Positions 49,826-62,356 of a DNA stretch of 64,000 nt are shown here, one piece after another (within the stretch, counting starts at the first letter, position 1; every line of letters starts with the position of its first letter). Below the pieces are notes generated by a model. That model was not told the origin of the DNA. It made no database searches and saw only the letters and a program-made list of their open reading frames with translations. Origin of the DNA: Aulostomus chinensis. Its lineage: Eukaryota > Chordata > Actinopteri > Syngnathiformes > Aulostomidae. The translations under genes and the position numbers were made by a program. The stretch spans positions 3,588,001-3,652,000 of the forward strand of contig JBBMOA010000015.1 in NCBI GenBank assembly GCA_037954235.1, given 5' to 3'.

Positions 49826-52800
49826 CAGACAAAAGCCACAGTTATTCCTTCATTTTCTGAGTCTCCTCTGATTTTCATACATCATAACCTGCACTCATTT
49901 TCACACCCCCAGAGATCTGCTGACACCATATTGCCCTTGCTGTCATTTCGCTGGAGGTAACAGCTCTGCAGGCTTGTCAGGACAGTTGAATTGGATGACT
50001 CAGCTTTGCCTGGGCTGGACAACTTGACTTTTGGCCATTGGGTTAAAAAATGTTCTCATGCAGATTTACTGAATAATACAAAGATTATAAATATGCACCG
50101 ATAAAACTTAAATTAAATATTTATTGATTCATTCTGCCCTGAGACAGGTTGGATGTGTTTCTCTCAGAACTTCCTGGATGACATCACTCTAATAACTATT
50201 GCGATTCAAGTGCAGGATTTTTTTATTTTTTTTTTTTATCTCTGGTTCTATTTACATAATTCAGTTTAAACCAAGCTGTCAGCGGCAGTCCCAGGCAACA
50301 GAGCAGCGTTATTTTGGGGCTTGCCAACATCAGCGTCGTATTTAGGTCATGACGACTGGCAAGGAAATTATAGGCTACTGTGCTGCATCTTCTAAGACAT
50401 GACACACTGCAATCAAGTTCACTGCGTGTATTTGTTTGTGTTGCTGTCACAGAATTATAGGATTTAATACTGGGAAGCATTTGTGCAGTAAAGTGTGATT
50501 GGATTGATTTGTACAGTGTCTGTATTGCAGAATCAAGGATTAAACCATATCAATGCACTGCAAAAAGACAAACCTTGCCAAGTATATCAGTCTAATGTTT
50601 GGCCAGATTATCTCGTGACACTTAAATGTGCAGTGAGTGATTTACACTTTGTTAAAATAATAGCCTGACATGCAGACAGCCATCACTGCTTGTGTGCTCG
50701 GTCAGTAACACACAGTGCCTCAACTCTACGGTAAACAGAGACGGAATTTGTGGAATCCTCCCTAAATGTACTTGTTAATCTAAAGATAATAAGAAAAAAA
50801 ATATTGTTCAGATTCAAGCCTCTTTATGTCACAAGGTGCTATTTGTAAAGTGCTGGTCTTGAATTAAGTGTAATGAGATAATTTGACCATAAATAAAACA
50901 AAGTTCAGAACAAGAGCACAAGAGTGAAGTAGTACAAGATTCAACATTTTGCAGTTTTGGGATAAAGTTCTGCCTTGACCAGTCGTTGTCTATGGTCATA
51001 TTGGTCACGTGAGACTGTTTCAGTCACGGCAGCATCGCAGCAGGATGACATTAAACAAACACACGAGGCAACCAAACTATGTGAATAACAGTGGAATGTT
51101 CTTGACTGTCCTTCTGAGTCGGTACATCCAACTGATCACGTGTTCTACTACTGAGGAACGAAGCTAAAAATCCCTTCAAACAAAGTCAGGATGTCTCCAG
51201 AGCAGCAGGATGATATCTGTGGGTCAGAGACATCAGTCCCAAAGCATGCCAAATTTTTTAAAATGATGATTTTGTTGATTTAATTTAATGTATAATTTCA
51301 AGTCCCATAAAGTACACTTTTATGGGATCTGAAATGATTTAATTATGTATTTTGGCAGACGATGTACCATCAGAGCAGAAATGGGTTTCATCTATAGTGA
51401 CATATTTTGAAGCACATCCAAAACTGATGTTGGAGCGGCACCTGCAGTGTCACAGTTGGAAGCGCAGGGTCACTGACCAAGCATAAATTATTGAGTTTGT
51501 AATGAGAATGTGTTGCCTTGTGAGACGAGTCAGCATCTACCCAATAAAGCCACACATCTCTGCGTGTCACTGCGTCTCCCTTGATTATCTCGACAACCGT
51601 TCATCCCATCGACACCAAACTCGCTGGAGCCTCTCAGAGAGGTCGTTTCGGTGAGGGGTTCTCGTTTTTTTTGGCTGCCAAAACTTTTGTGCAACTTTCC
51701 TTTGAGAACAAAGTCACAGATTAATACTCAAGGCCACACACCTCACACAACAGCTGCTGCACCGGTGACCTGCGGGCATTACATCATCAGACAATTATAA
51801 CAAAAATCTGAGCAAGTCATTGTGAAAAAACTCCACCTTAAGTGAGCATAGTTTGATGCTAACCAGTTACCCTACTGATCACATTGTAGCACGCTCTGGG
51901 CTTTTGGGGCTTACGCTTAAATGGTTATTTGGAAAAAAAAAAAAAGAAGAAAAACAGAAAATTGAGTCAATGTTGAGGAAAAAAAACTACAGTTCCCCTT
52001 TAAGACGAAGGGAGAGTGACCTTGGGTTACTCAGATGAGGAAATGCTTCTTTCTCTTCTTACCCATGAGACATTTTAATGCCTTGGGTTCATTTCTGATT
52101 GTATCATTAAGCTCCACTGAGCCGCTGCTCTTGTATGACATTGACTTTTTATTGTATATCTTATTTCCAGTCAAACTCCATTGAAATTGGTGAAATGGGA
52201 GGCTTCTCTCTCCTGGTGTCAATTAATTACCCAACTGAATCAGAGAAATCGTGTTGCATAGAAACCTTTCGCTTGGATAGAGAGACCTCAGTCCATTTTT
52301 CTTCTAGATTGCGTGTTGAATTTTCGAGCCGTTAGAACGTTACTCAAAGTTTTCATCCGCCTCAGAGAGCCGCTGACTCCCTGAATGAGAAAATATCACG
52401 CCCTCAAAACTCAAATGGATTTTGGCGAGGATGAAGCGGCCATCTCATCTACCGTAATGGCTTTGTTTTATCGTTTTGAGTCCTGGAGCTGAATGGCATC
52501 ACAGACAAACACTGTCAGTGTGTGTCTGCTCATTTGGCAGCTCTTTCAACACACAGAGTTTTTGAGGAAGCTTTTATACCGGGAGAAACGCCACATGGGA
52601 GCAACAGCTTGTGTAAACAAATTTTTTAAGCAAATCTACCCGCCCATAAACAGCAGACAGCCTCATCCACACACAGACGTTGGCCTCCACCGCCTACCCT
52701 ACTTCACAAGAAAAGCACTTTTCTTCATGAAACGCCCCTCCAGCAGGAGCTCTGTGTTATCTCCTCACAAAAGGTTTAGATGTCATTAACAGACAACTGA

Positions 52801-53279
52801 GCTGCAGAGATAGTAAAATCAATTGGATCTGTGAATATGCCTCCGTAATGGAGAGATGAGACGAGGGGCTCCAGCTGTGGATCCTTGAATGAGCAATAAA
52901 GGAGTTCAGAATAAATGGAAACATGAACAAAAGTTCCACTGAGATGAGTAAAAGCCATTTAGGTGTCTGATCATCTTCATAAACAAAGACATAAAAACTT
53001 CTGACCACAGGTCTAGAATCAAAAAACTTTTTTATGTAAAAAGGGCCAGTCTGAAGTTTTTACTGGCGTCTAGAGACGAAATCGTAAATTGGAACTACAC
53101 CCTGCGTTACGCTTTCGTCGTCTGTGAGAACAAGAGTTTGTGAGGCAATGTTTGATGTAAATTTCATCATCAGGGGGTGTACACTGAGGGGCGGAGAAAA
53201 TGTTCTCCTTTAGAACCCTCAAGTTCTCGACTGAAAACCCACTGCGAGGCTTCCGTCCATTATCATGAACTAAATCTGT
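49826..53279. other. Intergenic, no gene seen; possible decayed repeat near 51.58-51.68 kb
   Basis: No supported gene. At 51,580-51,640 'gattatctcgacaaccgttc' followed by 'atcccatcgacaccaaactc' resembles a dispersed fish repeat. At 51,303-51,327 a nine-base inverted repeat (TCCCATAAA/TTTATGGGA) forms a small hairpin. An A-run occurs at 51,932-51,944. Confidence 0.4.
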
Positions 53280-53520
53280 ACTTTTCAGCCTGTCTTCTTC
53301 TAATTTTACAATTTACCTGGACTGTTTCATTTCATTTGTTGTTTCAATCTTTTAAATGCATCTTCTCCTTTGAACGTTATTTGTTTTATTACTGGATTTC
53401 AACCTCCCTTTCATTCATTAATTCTCCTGTTACAATTAAGGTCCCATTAAAAAAATAGTTTGTGTGTGAAGTACTTGAAAGTGCTATACAAATGAATTCT
53501 AATTGATTGAATCTGTTGAG
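53280..53520 (+). mobile_element. Probable 3' end of a decayed LINE
   Basis: The segment ends with 'gtgaagtacttgaaagtgct' and 'atacaaatgaattctaattgattga', resembling the widely seen teleost LINE 3' tail 'AAGTGCTATATAAATAAAGTTTGATTGATTGA'. The T/C-rich lead-in fits a LINE 3' untranslated region. No reverse-transcriptase frame remains. Confidence 0.4.
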
Positions 53521-54617
53521 TCGGCGCGAGGAGCAGCTGCCTGTGCGCTACTGAATGGAGGTTGACTTTGTCTCGAGGTTAGCTGAGGAAGCTCAACACA
53601 CATCTTTATAATTCTATGCTAAAAAGATGAAGCAGCTCGTCTTTTTGTTTTTTTCCAGCGTTATAATTCAGTCTTCTTTCTCTATCAGTGGACAAAAACA
53701 TCCCTAAAATGAACTGATTTCATGAAAAGGGATTTTAGAGTGCCTAAAATCCTCCTTTTTTAATCTTATTGCAACATCAGTTGTGATAAGTTCACTTATA
53801 ATATCTTCTAGTGGCAGTATTTTCCCAGAGAATTGACAGATCAGCTCTACAGCGCCACCCACCTCCAAGCCCTAAATCTGCTCTGTGATAAGGACCTCAG
53901 GGCCACCTGTCGGCTGTCCCTCCTGTGTTTGGCCAGAGCGTAGCAGAGTTACGGGCAACACTTCGGCTCTCCTTGGGTTTTGCTCGGCAGATCCAGGTTT
54001 TTCAGACAAGTCCCTTCAAAATCCACTGTTCACTACCTGCTCAGCCTCAAAAGGACACAGCTGGTGAACATCCTGGAACATTGAGCAGCTAAAGAGCCAG
54101 ATATTTCCCTCAGGAGTTGGTAGAGACAAGCACAGCTAAAGGGGGAGTGAATTTTGTTGTGAGTTTTGAATATTAGACTGACATTCGCCGAGTGGATGGA
54201 AAACAAATGTTTACTTGCTTTGGCTACTTGAGTCAGATTTAAATTCTTTAGAGGTCTGTTAATTACTTGTATTAATGCAAAAACACCATCATATACAAAC
54301 AAACCTCAGGTGGCGCTAAAAACTCATTAACGGGATCTTTGTTTTTAGGCTGTGACACAACGCAGAGCCATGAGCAAGATGTCAAATTTGCAGCTATATT
54401 TCTGCTCATAAGTCCAGGGGTTTCCTGGGAGACATCTGAACCTTTTATGCCTTCACTTTTGTTTTAATTTCAAGCCAAACCGCCACACAAGACCTCAAAC
54501 TGTCTTACATTTACATATATCACATTTTCCAATGTCCAGCGCTTCACTTGAGTAGCTGCTGCTGCACACGTGCTCAAGCTCCTGGGCATCGTGCATAACT
54601 ATCTGTGGGGTAATAAT

Positions 54618-54745
54618 AAGAAATTGACTTATAGACCACTTTTCTAACAAAGTTACAAAATGCTCTACAGGATTAAAAGGCAAAGAGATAAAAACACATA
54701 AAAACAGGATATAAAAGATTTAAAAATAATTTTAAAAAATCATAA
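54618..54745. mobile_element. Decayed interspersed repeat fragment
   Basis: 'cttatagaccacttttctaa' then 'caaagttacaaaatgctcta' and 'cagg..aaaagg' resembles the common fish block 'ATAGAGCACTTTTCAAACAAAGTTACAAAGTGCTTTACA', followed by an A-rich tract with ATAAAAACAC units. The family is uncertain. Confidence 0.35.
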
Positions 54746-55718
54746 AAATCGAGAAACCATTTATTCAAACTGTCTACATGAAAAGTGTCTGTTCCAAGTG
54801 CTGAGCTTTTCTATTAAAGTAAGAATCGATATGAACTGGAGTGAACCGTTAGCATCCAGCCTGTAAGTCCATCGCAGTCTATGAAAGCTCCTTTGGTGTT
54901 TACACCATGTGTCACCACGCACAATTAACCTTGTTTATTACAAACATCTATGTGCACGGCCACTCCTGTGGGTTTATTGCACACTTTACTCACGCCGTGA
55001 TATAACAAACGTCCAGCTCTCTTCGTCTATCCGAGGCTCATACTGATGTGCTACGTATTGATTTCCTGACTCCCCTGGTTTCCTTCTTTTCCCAGTCTGA
55101 GCATCCTGAGGAGTCACTTAATGGTGCATCACTAACTTGAGTCAAGTCAGCACAAGAAGCTCCTTCACCCTCCATATCTGTCGCTGCTGGACTGTATCGC
55201 CCTGGATAACGATATTTTATACACATGACTCAAAAGAGTCCCGCTGCGCGCATGCTGATGTGCTGCTCCGATGATTTATTTGTGCTGATCGCTTGTTTTC
55301 TCCTCTACCACGCTAGTGACACCGTTGTATTGAAATCTTGTTTGGACCTCCCTGCAACTGTTGAATGGAACCGATACTAAATTTTCTACTGCAAGTTAAA
55401 TCCACTTTCTTCTTTAAAATGTTAACCTCGGAGCAAAACGTGATGAGAGTTCCATTAGGTATGACTCATCCCATCAGCAGTTGAAAGAGGGTTTTGATGT
55501 TAGCTGTATTTTTTTTTACTGATTTATTGAGTGCAACTGGTGAATGGTACTCTAAAATTCCGATCGACACACTCAAAACAGTAACTCATCCATTGCACTA
55601 TCACAGAGGTGTTAATTTGACAGCTTTTGGTAATGATTCTCTGCCTCGGCGAGGGATGCTTTTGTCAACAGTTATCCCACAGGACACAAAATCTGCTCGC
55701 TCATCATGACACACTCTG

Positions 55719-55765
55719 CATGAGAGCGTCGGCTAAATGTGCGTAATGTAAATATAAATGAATGC
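55719..55765 (+). mobile_element. 3' tail of a SINE/LINE (L2/CR1-like)
   Basis: 'gagagcgtcggctaaatgtg' followed by 'cgtaatgtaaatataaatg' closely resembles the teleost retroposon tail 'AAGAGCGTCTGCTAAATGACTAAATGTAAATG'. Only the tail is recognisable. Confidence 0.55.
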
Positions 55766-58700
55766 AATCCCTTAGTAACAGCCTCCTGTATCAGCTGAAA
55801 AATGGAGTTCCGTGTTGTAAATCAGAATCCCAGCAGGATGCAGATGAGTGGCTCGGAGGCAGATAACACAGGTATTAAATTCCCTTTTAGTGTGTGGTAA
55901 AGCTGGGAGAAGATTGGATTGCAAAAGGGGATGAAGCACAGGTCGGCAATGATCACAGTTAAGGGCCTTTTACATAGAGCTGTTATGATCAGTAAAGGCA
56001 GACACAGACAATATAAATGATATAGAAGGGGTTTATAGCAGAGATGAGGGAGGATGAGGATGGCATACAAGGAAGGGGAAGGTATGGTGGAGGGCAGAGT
56101 TGAGCGGGACAAGACAGGAAGCGCATTGGGGTTTGGGACTGCGCTTTCCAGTCTGTTGAAGGTTACGGTGTCGATTTGACACAGAAGGATAAACTGAATG
56201 TAATTGCGGACTAAATTGAAAGGGAATTAACTTTTATTTCCTGTAGGGAAAACCGTCACTGACAGGAGTTCCTTTGATCTCCTGCAGATCACGTCTAGTT
56301 TCTTGTTGTATTATTTCTCTCTTCATGAAAGTGGATCAAGTCAAGTTGGAATTAAAACGTTCCTCAAGAAGCCATTAATAGTGTTACATAGATGTCAACA
56401 CTATTGAAAATGTCAATAATGAGATTCTTTGCCAGAGATGTTTTTTTGTTTTTTTAAAAAAATTGAAATTCTGTAAACTGAAGCTGGTTTTAAATCAAGC
56501 ACAAAGTCCCTAACAAAGCTCAAAAGGATGCCACCTTGATGAGAAGACTGCAGGCCTGTCTTATTGTTTGGCTCTGACTTAATCAAAGCGTGTGAGTTCC
56601 TCTTTGATCAGAGCATGTGGCTTCTTTTATTCTTTAGATCCACAGCAGATGGGTTCATTTAAACAGCAGACATGAAAAGAAGGGAAATCTGAACAAGGAC
56701 AAAATCTTTTGATGTTACAAATTGCTTTTCATGTATGTGGCAAACAATTATTTTAAATAATTTCTCTTGACAATCCTCTGACAAGTCTCCCTGTGTTTTT
56801 AAATGACAAGAGTGGTGTTCTGCATTTAGCCTAGTTTCCACATGCATACAGACTCTGTGATTTATCATATACACAGTACGTCTCCACCGGGTGTTAAAAA
56901 AATGCCTTTGAATTCCCAGAGTGACGTTTGTCTCTTTTTTGACTGCAACATCTGCATGGGAGCCAACAGCGATAGCTGCAGTGATAGCAAACGCATGTAG
57001 TTGGCGCACTTGTAGCCTGTTAGCTGTTTCTGCTAGCACACTGTTCATCGTCTTTCTGAAATCTGTAGCAGAAATTCAGTAACTAAGCATACTGGAAACA
57101 AATACCTGACCGAAAATAAACAAAGAAGAGAAGCTTTGCAGATACGTCGGAGGTTGTGGCGCTTTCCATAAGAGACAGACGGACTTCTAGTGTAGTAATG
57201 GAGTCCAGGTGTACTTATATGGAGACAAAGTGTCATTCTCCTTTAACTTAAAAAAATAAAAGTTAGTCATAATGCATAAATTCATGTTTTCTTTTGCTGA
57301 TGGACTCAGATAGTTTGTAAGTGAACTTGAAAAAGATTGCATGTTTGTCAACAACAATAATACATTTCAAACCCCGCAATTTAATGAGGTTTATATTCAG
57401 TTAAACATCGCCGTATATTAGAACGGAAGCCTCCATCCAAGTCAATTCATAAGAAATCAAAGAGAAAAATTCACATTTGTGAATAAACATCAACAGAAGT
57501 TCAGTGACATCTGCAGAATTTCAGGCCCTTGAGAGCGAGCAGCACCTGCAGGAAGACATATGGCTTGTTAGCTTTTGTTTACTTCTGGGCCGTATGTGCC
57601 GAATGCAGACCTAAGATCACACATTCACGCCTACATTCCTGCACAACGCATGAAATACCCAAATAAGTACATCCACGTACAAATACAATCCCACGCATCA
57701 GCTCACACGTCGTCTGTGACTTGCAAAGAGGGCAGTTATTTTTTCATCATCAGCAACTGAATTAACGTGAGGGGAAAACAAAGCCAGATGAACGTGTGGA
57801 GCTAAGCACAGTGAAAGATGGCAGAGAGCGAAGCGCGAGATGGAGGTAGAGAGACTCCAGAGATCAAGATGACAAGGTTGCAGGTTTTTCTCCTCATTGT
57901 TTGTTTTTCTCAAGATGCTGCATATGACAGTCAACCCCCCTTTTTTTATTTACAAAGACACACCGACTGCATCAATTAAACTTTAACCGCATTAGCTCTT
58001 GAATGACAGGCAGCAAGTCTCAGAAGTTTCCTGTGACAGATGCCTGTGTTTGCAGTGCGTCCCTGTGCCGTGCAGTCACTCACGGAATTGAACCAGCTGG
58101 AAGCATTTACATTAGATTTCTGTGAAATTCCACAGGTGGAGGCAACACACTCATCTGTTCTTCCATTATTGCTGGGAAATGACAGACGCTCAATGAATTC
58201 AATAATCTGCCAACTGGATGATTTTGTTTTTGTCCATTTTTATCATCAAACGATAACTGCTAGCATGTAGCCACTATCTTCGTTGCGAAGCAATAATTTG
58301 ATTTCAGAATTTCAAAGCTTCACTTCAATTTTTTTTTTTTTTGCTTCTATAGCGAGTTAATTGAAATGCTGTTGGCCATATATAGTCGAGTAGGTGTGCT
58401 GCTTCACATGGGACCACTCAGTATTTTTTATCCTTTGTCTTAAATTAAAAATACTGAAGAAAATGTCGGACATTTTTGTTGTACATGGTTCTTATCTCAA
58501 TAAACCATACACATGCGTATTAAAAGATGAAAACAGTCCGTGTGTGGAAAACATGGAGAATGAATGCTTTCTATTTCCTGTAAGAGAATCTTTGATTGGT
58601 GCCTGAAAGGATGAGATGGCTGCTGCTGAAATTAGTTTCTTCCAAAGGGTGGAAAGTCAGGGTCGCTGCTCCTTCACATGATTACAGTACCAAGGCTTGA

Positions 58701-60393
58701 CTATAGCTCCTTTATGTCCCAGTGACCTCAACACCGCTGGGTGTCGAGCTGTGCGGGGAGATCGAAGTGGAGCTTTGAATCCTTCATGGTACGGTGAGCT
58801 CCTCTTGAGGATAAAGGTGATAACCATAGGACAAGACAGAGCGGCGCCAGCTTGTTCAGGCTACAATGATGTGATTAAAAATTATACCTTTAACAAGCAA
58901 ATCATCGTTAGTTGAATTTAAATAAACCATCTCTTTAGATGCGCTGGGGTTACATTTATCCATTTTTGTAGAATTGTGAAACCTGGAATAATTCCCTATG
59001 AAAACGAAGCTGAACTCAAACTGACATTAAAAAGACTGACTATGACCATGTGTCCTGTAATATATCACCTACCGGCTGACGTGTGCAAGGATGTTGTTCA
59101 GAAGTACAACTCAGAAAAATGTTTCCCCTCCAAACAGCCTTATGTGTATCTTTGAAAATCGAAATTATTACATGAGCTTTTAGTTTTTGAATTTTCTTCC
59201 AAATCAGCCTACGTGTGAACTGGTGCGACATTCAACTGTTTAGCTTCCACAACTCATTTCCTCCATGGCTGAACTGACTTTGCTCCAGGTTGGTGTTTAC
59301 AGGTTATGGGTCATGTCAGCCGAGCACAGAGGATTGGTAGTTTACAGTAATGGAGACTTGGAGACTGAAGGTCAACAAGCTCAGGTCCAAGGTCAAGAGA
59401 GCCTAACAACATCTTTGCAGCCCTGAGGTTCCAGCCCTAGGATGCAGGTCAGTTCAGGTCAGAGGCAGATCTCCTCATTGTAAGAAAACAATGTTCTTAT
59501 AGAGGTCATGGCTGAAAAGGTGAGTGGTGCTAATTGGCAGTGAAGTGCAGAGCACTGCACTGTGACTTATAATAAAACATGTCAGGTCCAATCAAGTCAT
59601 TCCACTGCGTCAGGGGAGCACTTTGTTTTACTCGACTGCTTCTGATTGATCCTCCACCGTGTACACCGCACCCCCTTTCATCCCCCCGCGAGTACAGAGA
59701 GTGACACAAGTCCCAGCATCAGCAGCAGTGCAGGAGCTGTCACTGCAGAGAGGAGCTGTGAACAGTGCTATAGGCAACGGTGACACTGAAACTCAAAAAT
59801 TCCTAATCGCGTCTCCTGGATAATGTTCTTGGCTCAGAACACTGATAGCCATGGACTTCTTATCACTGTAATAAAAGTTAGTGGCTTGTAATGTGTTAAA
59901 ATTTGCCGACACCATGGAAACAATGCTGACAGGCAGTTAATTAAGTTCCTTTGTCACGGTGGATACACCAGTTCACTGGTTCAACAAGGTCAAGCAGTGG
60001 GTGTTGAGTAACGCTCTCGGTCGTTTGAAGTCACTGTCTTATCAATATTACCTTTGCAAAGGAGGTCTGGTGGTTAGCAGGAAATAAACTGCTGAGCTGA
60101 TTTTCAACCAACACACATAAAGAGTGGAATGTGCCAGGAGGCACACAGCACATGTTGATGCAGATCTTAATCCCAGGCCACGTATGTGACATGCACTTCA
60201 TGAGAGGGGACATCTTTGACGGAATGATCCCCTCTCTATACAGAACCTTTGCCAGAATATGCGCAAATTTGCACTCAGTATGGAACTATCTAAAACAAGT
60301 CTCACATAATTTGCTCCATGACCCTTCAAGTGAGCCGAGTGACCCCCAGATGACCCATAGACTCCATGAGACCATCTTTCTCAGGAGCAGAAT
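55766..60393. other. Intergenic, no gene seen
   Basis: About 4.6 kb with no supported exon, RNA gene or transposon end. Short T-rich runs occur near 56,443-56,460 and 58,329-58,342. The longest frame, 129 codons at 56,659-57,048 on the minus strand, shows no recognisable domain or flanking splice logic. Confidence 0.45.
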
Positions 60394-60417
60394 CCCCCCC
60401 CCCCCCCCCCAAAAAAA
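60394..60417. repeat. Poly-C (17) followed by poly-A (7)
   Basis: Seventeen C followed directly by seven A. A third long C tract in the window, with those at 7,934-7,953 and 20,778-20,797; this one is not in a recognised SINE or gene. Confidence 0.95.
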
Positions 60418-61882
60418 TTTGCCCAGAAAAAAAGCCTCTTACAATAAAGTCATCACATGGATTCCATGAGGTGTGGCTGTCAGTTTCAGATCAGAGGAAC
60501 ATGCAGCTCACAGTGATTCTTCCAGGAATGCACACATACTGCAGGCCCGTGGGGAACAGGGAGAACATTGAGAGAACACCACCCTCATGTTGGTGTGGTT
60601 AGCTTTTCCTCTTGTAGATGCTCTACTTGTGACGACCCGTGAACTTGGACTGACCGGGGCCGGGGGAAACGTTAATATTTCATGAATGTGTTTATGCGTC
60701 GTGTATAGGTTATATTTATCGATTAAATTATTATACATTTTACGTCCGTTCTGTTTTGTGTCAGATTTAATTGTGAAATCAAAGCACATAGCATGAAACC
60801 TCCTCATTGGTATTTCACTCCAAAAGGTGGAAACTTAAATCTGGACTTGCAATCAGGTTGCAATATATGAACGAGGAAAGAAAGGAGGGAGCTGATGAAG
60901 AGTACACTCACGTACGTGCACAAACACACGCTCTTTTAGAGTGTTTGATGTGTTCTCTATAATCTTCTCCAGTGATAGGAAGGAGTTTTTTTTGCCACGG
61001 GGGAAAGCCATCATGTAGAACAGCTGCTTCAGGCACCAGCTGATCAAATTATTACCCCTCTAATCTGACCTGCCTGCTGCTTTGTTGTTTACCAGGTACC
61101 TGAGGTAAACAATTCCCTGAAAAACAAACGCCTACCCTGAAAGCTCCGACACCAGTTTCAGTTTTATGTCTCTTAACTAAATTTGATGATCAAAGCGCAT
61201 GTTTCTGAGTGACAAGAAACCAGCAGAGGCCCATTTTCAGAGGGAGCCTATTGCAAAATTCTCAGAGAACTGAAACGGTGGCACTTCAGCCTCATATTGT
61301 GAAGCAAAAGTCAAGGCTGGAAACAGATTCTCTTAGCATGCTAGTTTGAAGCAGCGCTACCAACAAGCATCTGTGTGGGGTGTGTTGGGTATGAGATTGT
61401 GTTGCATCCTCAGACCTGCACATCATCACTGTCTTATTTCATTTTTCATGTGCATGTCAGGCTTTATTGAACTGAAAGAAGAATTCACTCTAATAACATT
61501 CATTAATAAAGGAAAGCAGGCCGGCCGGCCACCTGGACACTCATGTCTACGAGAGCCCTCAGGCTGTTGGACTGCAGAATAAAATCCAATGTAGCAGGGA
61601 GCCCTTGGACGGGAAGAAGAGCTCACTCGGATTAACAGAGCAAACAGGGAAGTGAAGCTGCAGGGCAGATAGGCAGAGCAGCTCTGGAGATGACCCGAGG
61701 GCAGGATTGCTCAGTAGGGCGGCCTGGATGCCGGCAAAGAGGGATGGACAGTGGTAAGGAGCGCCAACAGGCTCTCATCCGATCATGTCAAATAATGATG
61801 CTCCCAGCTCATTAAATAAACCTGCTTTCTCACTCCTGCATCCACACACATTTGAGTCCCTATCAGACGCACACTGACTGAA

Positions 61883-62150
61883 CCACAACATTAAAACCAC
61901 CAGGCTACAGTTGTATATGTCACCTTCACGCTAACATAGCAGTTTATGTGGAGGCCACAAGACCTCTGCAGGTGTCCTGTGGTGTCTGGCAGGTCTTACT
62001 GACCGCTGAACTCCATTAGAATTGCTGTTTTGGCTCTGACCCGGTCATCTAGCCAGCAGAACCAGTCAAAGTGGCTCAGATCCTTAGGTTTGTCCACTTT
62101 ACTCAACATGAACATCAGAACTCACTGCCAAATATAAACCCTGTCGAGGA
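61883..62150 (-). mobile_element. Internally deleted Tc1-like DNA transposon remnant
   Basis: The left part ('accacaacattaaaaccacc', 'ggaggccacaagacctctgc', 'aggtgtcctgtggtgtctgg') matches one end of an abundant teleost Tc1/mariner-type element. The right part ('ctctgacccggtcatctagc', 'gtggctcagatccttaggtt') matches the opposite end, which on the minus strand encodes the start of the transposase (here K-P-K-D-L-S-H-F-D). The roughly 1 kb between is missing, so this is a non-autonomous, dead copy. The family match is from memory. Confidence 0.65.
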
Positions 62151-62309
62151 TTAGGAACAATAACAAATGTGACAAAATGGTGTCTCCTACTCCTGTGAAC
62201 GGCTCTACATTGAAGGTTATCGACGGATCATTGCTGTACATCAGGCAAAAAAAAAAGGTGTTGGTATCAGATGCCCAGAACCAAAACAATGATCTGATGA
62301 GAACAAGCA

Positions 62310-62313
<4 letters not shown>

Positions 62314-62355
<42 letters not shown>
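62314..62355 (+). repeat. (GA)21 microsatellite
   Basis: Forty-two bases of uninterrupted GA on the plus strand (TC on the minus). The Arg/Glu or Ser/Leu frames across it are repeat artefacts. Confidence 0.95.

Positions 62356-62356
<1 letters not shown>

Noticed and set aside
56659..57048. A 129-codon minus-strand frame in the gene-free flank
   Set aside because: No domain, no codon pattern that stands out, and no convincing splice partners; frames of this length are expected by chance in 64 kb.
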